Below, piece after piece: positions 5,695 through 9,312 of a stretch of DNA of 9,312 nt. Location: positions 1 to 9,312 of the forward strand of contig JAKBGP010000071.1 of NCBI GenBank assembly GCA_021833045.1. The letters run 5' to 3'. The translations under genes and the position numbers were made by a program. Numbering within the stretch: position 1 is the first letter of the stretch; every line of letters starts with the position of its first letter. This stretch comes from Thermoplasmata archaeon (GTDB taxonomy: Archaea; Thermoplasmatota; Thermoplasmata; Thermoplasmatales; Thermoplasmataceae). The notes beneath the pieces were generated by a model. That model was not told where the DNA came from. It was given only the letters and a program-made list of their open reading frames with translations, and did no database searches.

Positions 5695-7361
5695 GTCTAA
5701 TTAGCATTGTTGCAGACCAGGTCCTTTATGGTTGGGCGGAAAAAAAAGGGAGGTCAGGATACCAGTTCATTACACAGAGTTCCTCATTAAGTGAAGAGGA
5801 TTTTAGCTACATAGAAAAGTACAGTATACCAATCGGTCTGAATAACATCGCATTTAAGGAGTCCAGAAGATTGTTAACATTACCGTCTGGAAAAGTCGCA
5901 ATGAACTATGTAAAAAATATAGGCAAAGACATACATGGAAGGGATGGAGCTCTGATGAGTCATTTCCTTATTTTTGATTTTAAGAATTTTGTCGAGGCAA
6001 GAAAGAACCTTGAGGAACTGGACAGACATCATTTGAAAGGTATTGCTTCAGTTAAGGACATAGAAAAATTAAAACTGGCTAATGGCAATTTTATGCAACT
6101 TCCAGTAGTTAATATAGAGATAGATGTAAATGACCAGTCCTACGGAGAAGAATTAATATCAGATAAAAATCGAGAATTTTCCAGAGATGCACTTTATGGT
6201 ATTTTCCTGAATATTTTCCAAAGCCAGATAAAAATTGGTGTTATATCCACTGATATCACTACCATGTTCAGGCAAATAATGACTCTTGAAAGTCTTTTTC
6301 CACCATGGATAGTACTCACTTATTCTACCTATGATTATCCGCCTTCGCAGGAAGAAACAATTTTCGATCTGGTGTGTACACTCCCTTCCACTGATAATAG
6401 TTCAAACGTTATCATAAATTATAATGGAAAGAATGTTGAAATTCCAGGTGAAGATAGCCTCATAAGATCTGTATCAAATGAGTATTTTCGACTAATTGAG
6501 ACAGGAAAAGTTTACGATATAGGAAAATCAGACGACTTACCGCAGAGTAGTAATAGAACAATTCTGGCCAACATATTTATATCAAGGATAGTAAAATCTA
6601 TATGCAACAATGCTGAGCCATCAATGGCAATTAACACAGCATTGAAAGTTTCAAACATGGAATCATATGGACCAAAGGAAGAATATTTCAAGATAGTAAG
6701 CGATATTATTAGAAAAAGTGGATTCAGAGACGATCTAATTGATGCTACTGTAAAGTATCTTGAAAATAACGTTGAGGAGGAAAAGGCAAAGGGATACGAC
6801 ACTGATCTAATTGACAACATGATGCCTGTGCTGATACAGTGTGACCCAAATACTGTAGGTGGTAGAAATCTCGTTCAGTTCCTAAAGAATATAAGTTTAT
6901 CGAATTATGGACAGATAAATGAGATTCTTGTTGAAAACATGTTGAAAAGTGATTCAAACGTAAACATGGGTAGAACTTTATTTACCACAATACCAACACT
7001 TTTCAGGACGTGGTCAAAATATTCTACAAGCAGGAAGATGACGCCAACAGAGATCGATCAGAGCATTTCCATTCTGAAGAGTTTCGATATTGCAAGGAAA
7101 GACCTGTTCTCACTGGTTGAGGAATCTATAGTTGAAAACAAATTTGAAGATTTAGAATTCCTAAAGGAAGTTTTAGAAATTATTGCAAAAAACAATGAAG
7201 TATTTGATCAGAAAAAGATGTACAATCTCATCACGCAGGTAAAGAAAGGATTGGTAAAAAGAAAGGTTCTAATTCCACCAGAACTCAACAATATTATAGT
7301 GGAAATGATAGGTGGTGATGAAGAACCAACTGAAAAGCGCAGATTCAGACTGAGAGGATGA
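5691..7361 (+). CDS. GAP1-like GTPase-associated protein
   Basis: This is probably the obligate partner of the upstream GTPase. The N-terminal domain (about 1-150) carries features I know from the GAP1-N family: the opening DQVLYGW at 9-15, then GYQFITQSSSLSEEDF, the strand LLTLPSGKVAM at 61-71, and GRDGALMSHFLIF at 83-95 with a conserved-looking His91. The middle part fits GAP1-M, with a helix then LESLFPPWIVLTYSTYDYPP at 199-218, equivalent to the leucine-proline and STY motif of that domain. Residues about 285-545 are helical, as in GAP1-C, and the tail (EKRRFRLRG) is basic. The length is close to a full GAP1 protein, and no part looks broken. In the published bacterial systems GAP1 occurs beside DO-GTPase genes and is thought to link the switch to effectors; its biochemical activity is not established. 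The gene overlaps its upstream neighbour by 4 nt. I have no alignment score. Confidence 0.85.
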   Translation: MSLISIVADQVLYGWAEKKGRSGYQFITQSSSLSEEDFSYIEKYSIPIGLNNIAFKESRRLLTLPSGKVAMNYVKNIGKDIHGRDGALMSHFLIFDFKNFVEARKNLEELDRHHLKGIASVKDIEKLKLANGNFMQLPVVNIEIDVNDQSYGEELISDKNREFSRDALYGIFLNIFQSQIKIGVISTDITTMFRQIMTLESLFPPWIVLTYSTYDYPPSQEETIFDLVCTLPSTDNSSNVIINYNGKNVEIPGEDSLIRSVSNEYFRLIETGKVYDIGKSDDLPQSSNRTILANIFISRIVKSICNNAEPSMAINTALKVSNMESYGPKEEYFKIVSDIIRKSGFRDDLIDATVKYLENNVEEEKAKGYDTDLIDNMMPVLIQCDPNTVGGRNLVQFLKNISLSNYGQINEILVENMLKSDSNVNMGRTLFTTIPTLFRTWSKYSTSRKMTPTEIDQSISILKSFDIARKDLFSLVEESIVENKFEDLEFLKEVLEIIAKNNEVFDQKKMYNLITQVKKGLVKRKVLIPPELNNIIVEMIGGDEEPTEKRRFRLRG

Positions 7362-7363
7362 GA

Positions 7364-8785
7364 ATGGCAAAAGAAAATATATTTAAGAGCAAGGAGGAAC
7401 TTGCAACAAGAATTTTTAAAGAATGCAAGAAAATTGAGAAAAGGAGAGATATAACACCTGTAGAGAGAAATAACATAAAATATGTCAGGACACTCATAGA
7501 GTCAACATTCAAAAATCCAAGTGATGAGGTACTTCTTAGCAATCTGCTCATATCCTTAAGAGGCATAATAGAAAGCAGGAAGATTGATGAAAAGAACTTA
7601 GTTTATTTCCAAAATTCACTTTCTAAGCTGGAGCAAGAAGAAAGAGAGAAGAAAAGGGACAGAGATCTTGAATCGCTTATCAATCTATTCAAGTCAGATG
7701 TTATTGAAGACAGAACAAAGGGTTTTACAGAAATGAGTCAGTACGTCAAACAGTCATGGAGAGACGAATTCGAAATATATGTTCCAGAGGCTGTAAAAAA
7801 CATGTCATCAGATCAAACAGAACTGGCTTTATCATCAGGTATATTCGTTCTTGAATGCTGTTCTTATAAGCCGGATATTTATAAGAAGTTTGAATCAACT
7901 CTCCTTTCAACTCTGAACTCAGCTGATCCCCAGATTAAAGCAATCATAATTTTAATGTGTTCGAGGGTTGGGGCAACAAAGGCCATTCAGGAGTTGATCA
8001 AATATTCAGATAACGACGAGCGGATAAATCTCAGAAAACTGAATATACCAGATTATATGATTAAATTCAAGCACAACGGAGATTATGCCTATCTGAATGA
8101 TATGGTACGCGATGCAATTTTTACCATCGTGGATTCTACGAACGATCCATCTAATTACGTTAAAATGTCAGTCTCATATTCACTCTCTGGCCTACTTCGA
8201 GAAGGAGAGGAGTTTTCTTTGGTGTTTAAGATTAGACCCATAGTGGACATGGAGAATCTTGTCATAAATCTTAACGGACTTTTGGGCTCATTTGATGTGG
8301 TTGGTCAAACAAAAATATCATTGTCAAACCTGAAGATAAACGATTACAGAGAATTAGAATCAAGACTGATCCCCGAAACAAGTGGTCATCTAAAGGGAAC
8401 AGTAGAGCTGCAAGCTTCAGACCTTTGGAGGGGAGAGTTAACTCTTGATGCCATATTTGAACGTAAAATAAACGAGGCGAAAAAGGAAACCAGTGTAATC
8501 GTTCACAGCAGTGATACTGAAGAACCCTCTGTTAAAGCTACAAAGCCAGAGCAGAGAAGAGAAAACAGTATCGATATCCTGATCAAAGACATACAAACAA
8601 TGGAGGTAAGAAAGGTTGTTAATGCTATTGACGAACTAAAAAATTATGTGAAGGGAGACGAAAACCTTGAAAACAGGTTATCAGCACTTTCAGTTAATTT
8701 TTCTCTAAGGGGAACAGACAAGATAACAAGGGTAGAGATGGAGAATGTTATCGAAATAGCAGAAAATATAAGACACAGGTCGTGA
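7364..8785 (+). CDS. Helical-repeat plus beta-sandwich adaptor-like protein
   Basis: This is not a named family to me, but its architecture is clear. Residues about 1-95 are helical and charged. A coiled, basic stretch (KLEQEEREKKRDRDLESL) leads into HEAT-like helical pairs to about 260 (e.g. SADPQIKAIIILMCSRVGAT). Residues about 265-370 form a beta-rich, Ig-like domain (VSYSLSGLLREGEEFSLVF, later GTVELQASDLWRGELTLDAI). A polar linker follows, then a helical C-terminus from about 400. There is no membrane segment or catalytic motif. A solenoid plus beta-sandwich suggests a scaffold or adaptor that binds other proteins. I chose the ATG at 7364 (473 aa) because GAGAGG at 7352-7357 is 6 nt upstream. 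The ATG at 7358, which overlaps the GAP1 stop (ATGA), would give 475 aa. Its place after GAP1 suggests it works with the GTPase complex. Confidence 0.85.
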   Translation: MAKENIFKSKEELATRIFKECKKIEKRRDITPVERNNIKYVRTLIESTFKNPSDEVLLSNLLISLRGIIESRKIDEKNLVYFQNSLSKLEQEEREKKRDRDLESLINLFKSDVIEDRTKGFTEMSQYVKQSWRDEFEIYVPEAVKNMSSDQTELALSSGIFVLECCSYKPDIYKKFESTLLSTLNSADPQIKAIIILMCSRVGATKAIQELIKYSDNDERINLRKLNIPDYMIKFKHNGDYAYLNDMVRDAIFTIVDSTNDPSNYVKMSVSYSLSGLLREGEEFSLVFKIRPIVDMENLVINLNGLLGSFDVVGQTKISLSNLKINDYRELESRLIPETSGHLKGTVELQASDLWRGELTLDAIFERKINEAKKETSVIVHSSDTEEPSVKATKPEQRRENSIDILIKDIQTMEVRKVVNAIDELKNYVKGDENLENRLSALSVNFSLRGTDKITRVEMENVIEIAENIRHRS

Positions 8786-8786
8786 A

Positions 8787-9312
8787 GTGAATAGAGATCT
8801 CAAAGGTAGTGGAGAACAAAAACTTGACATCAGGGCTTTACACAAAATATTTAGAATAATATCACCACTCTTTCTCATTCTGTACCTATTAATTACATAC
8901 TTTTATCTGAATTCCAGAGGCATTCACCTGAACGCAAACATTGAAAGATCAATTGCAACATTTCTTGGTATAGACAGTCATGTTGGAATTCCGTTAATAT
9001 CAAAAATATTTCTTGCAATTTTTATTTATACATTTTTAATGCGTAGATTATTCGCCTACCTAAAAAAATACATAGTGGGCGTGAGAAATCAGATCGTTAT
9101 AAAGAGACTGTACAAATTTACATTCTCTTCAATTTCTTATATAATCATATTGCTCCTTATCAGGGTACTTACATTACTGGCTCTAGGGACGACATATAAA
9201 TCAATTTCTAACGGTACTGAAACTTTATTTTATCTCATAATTTCCGCATTTGCAATATCTGGATTCTCCGGCATATTATTGCTTGTTGGGATACAGGGCA
9301 AATTTTTTACTA
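8787..9312 (+). CDS. Polytopic membrane protein, possibly MscS-like channel (3' end cut by window)
   Basis: A frame opens with GTG 1 nt after the preceding stop, with AGGT 6 nt upstream, and stays open for 175 codons to the window edge. It begins with a short charged cytoplasmic stretch (VNRDLKGSGEQKLDIRALHK). Hydrophobic segments follow at about residues 24-41, 69-89, 113-135 and 147-169. The last visible part, SAFAISGFSGILLLVGIQGKF (starting at S153, ending about 3 residues from the edge), resembles the pore helix of MscS channels, where a Gly/Ala-rich helix runs into a conserved Q-G before the kink. The preceding helix, ending in LLALGTT, also fits MscS spacing. MscS proteins release ions when gated. 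As the last visible gene of the GTPase operon it could be the effector. The diagnostic cytoplasmic beta domain would lie beyond the window, so another multi-pass protein remains possible. Confidence 0.7.
   Translation, partial: MNRDLKGSGEQKLDIRALHKIFRIISPLFLILYLLITYFYLNSRGIHLNANIERSIATFLGIDSHVGIPLISKIFLAIFIYTFLMRRLFAYLKKYIVGVRNQIVIKRLYKFTFSSISYIIILLLIRVLTLLALGTTYKSISNGTETLFYLIISAFAISGFSGILLLVGIQGKFFT

Noticed and set aside
6512..6957. Two overlapping minus-strand open frames inside the GAP1-like gene
   Set aside because: They are antisense to a gene with clear domain signals, overlap each other, and have no promoter or ribosome binding site.
1..9312. CRISPR array, tRNA or rRNA genes, transposase or long repeats
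   Set aside because: I saw no regularly spaced repeats, no cloverleaf-like or rRNA-like sequence, and no transposase or integrase motifs. Nearly all of the window is protein-coding.

Overview
The window is AT-rich by eye. Arg codons are almost all AGA/AGG, and ATA is common for Ile. The one clear promoter region has TATA boxes so close to the start codons that transcripts would be leaderless or nearly so, while downstream genes carry GGAG/GGTGA-type ribosome binding sites. With a Vps4-like MIT-AAA ATPase, this points to an archaeon, most likely a euryarchaeon of the Thermoplasmatales type. That assignment is an inference from style and gene content, not from a marker gene.

Layout. Positions 1-1954 hold a two-gene minus-strand operon. 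An unrecognised 282-aa protein comes first, followed by an AAA+ ATPase with an N-terminal MIT domain, whose C-terminus runs off the left edge. A divergent promoter region of about 100 bp (1955-2055) separates it from a plus-strand operon that fills the rest of the window. In order, that operon encodes: a helical 204-aa protein; a 396-aa coiled-coil/alpha-beta/winged-helix protein; a possible 33-aa peptide that exactly bridges the next junction; a 559-aa polytopic membrane protein ending in a TRAFAC-type GTPase domain; a 556-aa GAP1-like protein; a roughly 473-aa helical-repeat protein with a beta-sandwich insert; and a membrane protein, cut by the right edge, that resembles an MscS channel. 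Most downstream junctions overlap or are 1-2 nt apart, so these products are probably made together.

Interpretation. The GTPase and GAP1 pair is the diagnostic element. It matches the GTPase-centred NTP-dependent conflict systems described by Kaur, Burroughs, Iyer and Aravind (2020), known mainly from multicellular bacteria, where GAP1 and DO-GTPase2 proteins occur together, often with AAA (MoxR) and vWA proteins. In this archaeal-looking version the GTPase is fused to a membrane anchor, a MIT-type AAA ATPase is encoded next door, and a helical-repeat/beta-sandwich adaptor and a possible channel follow. My working model is a membrane-bound GTPase switch with GAP1 as partner, a scaffold or adaptor, an ATP-driven remodelling enzyme and a channel-like effector. 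Either defence (membrane permeabilisation) or endogenous membrane remodelling would fit, and the sequence alone does not decide between them. No RNA genes, CRISPR arrays, transposases or obvious repeats were seen.
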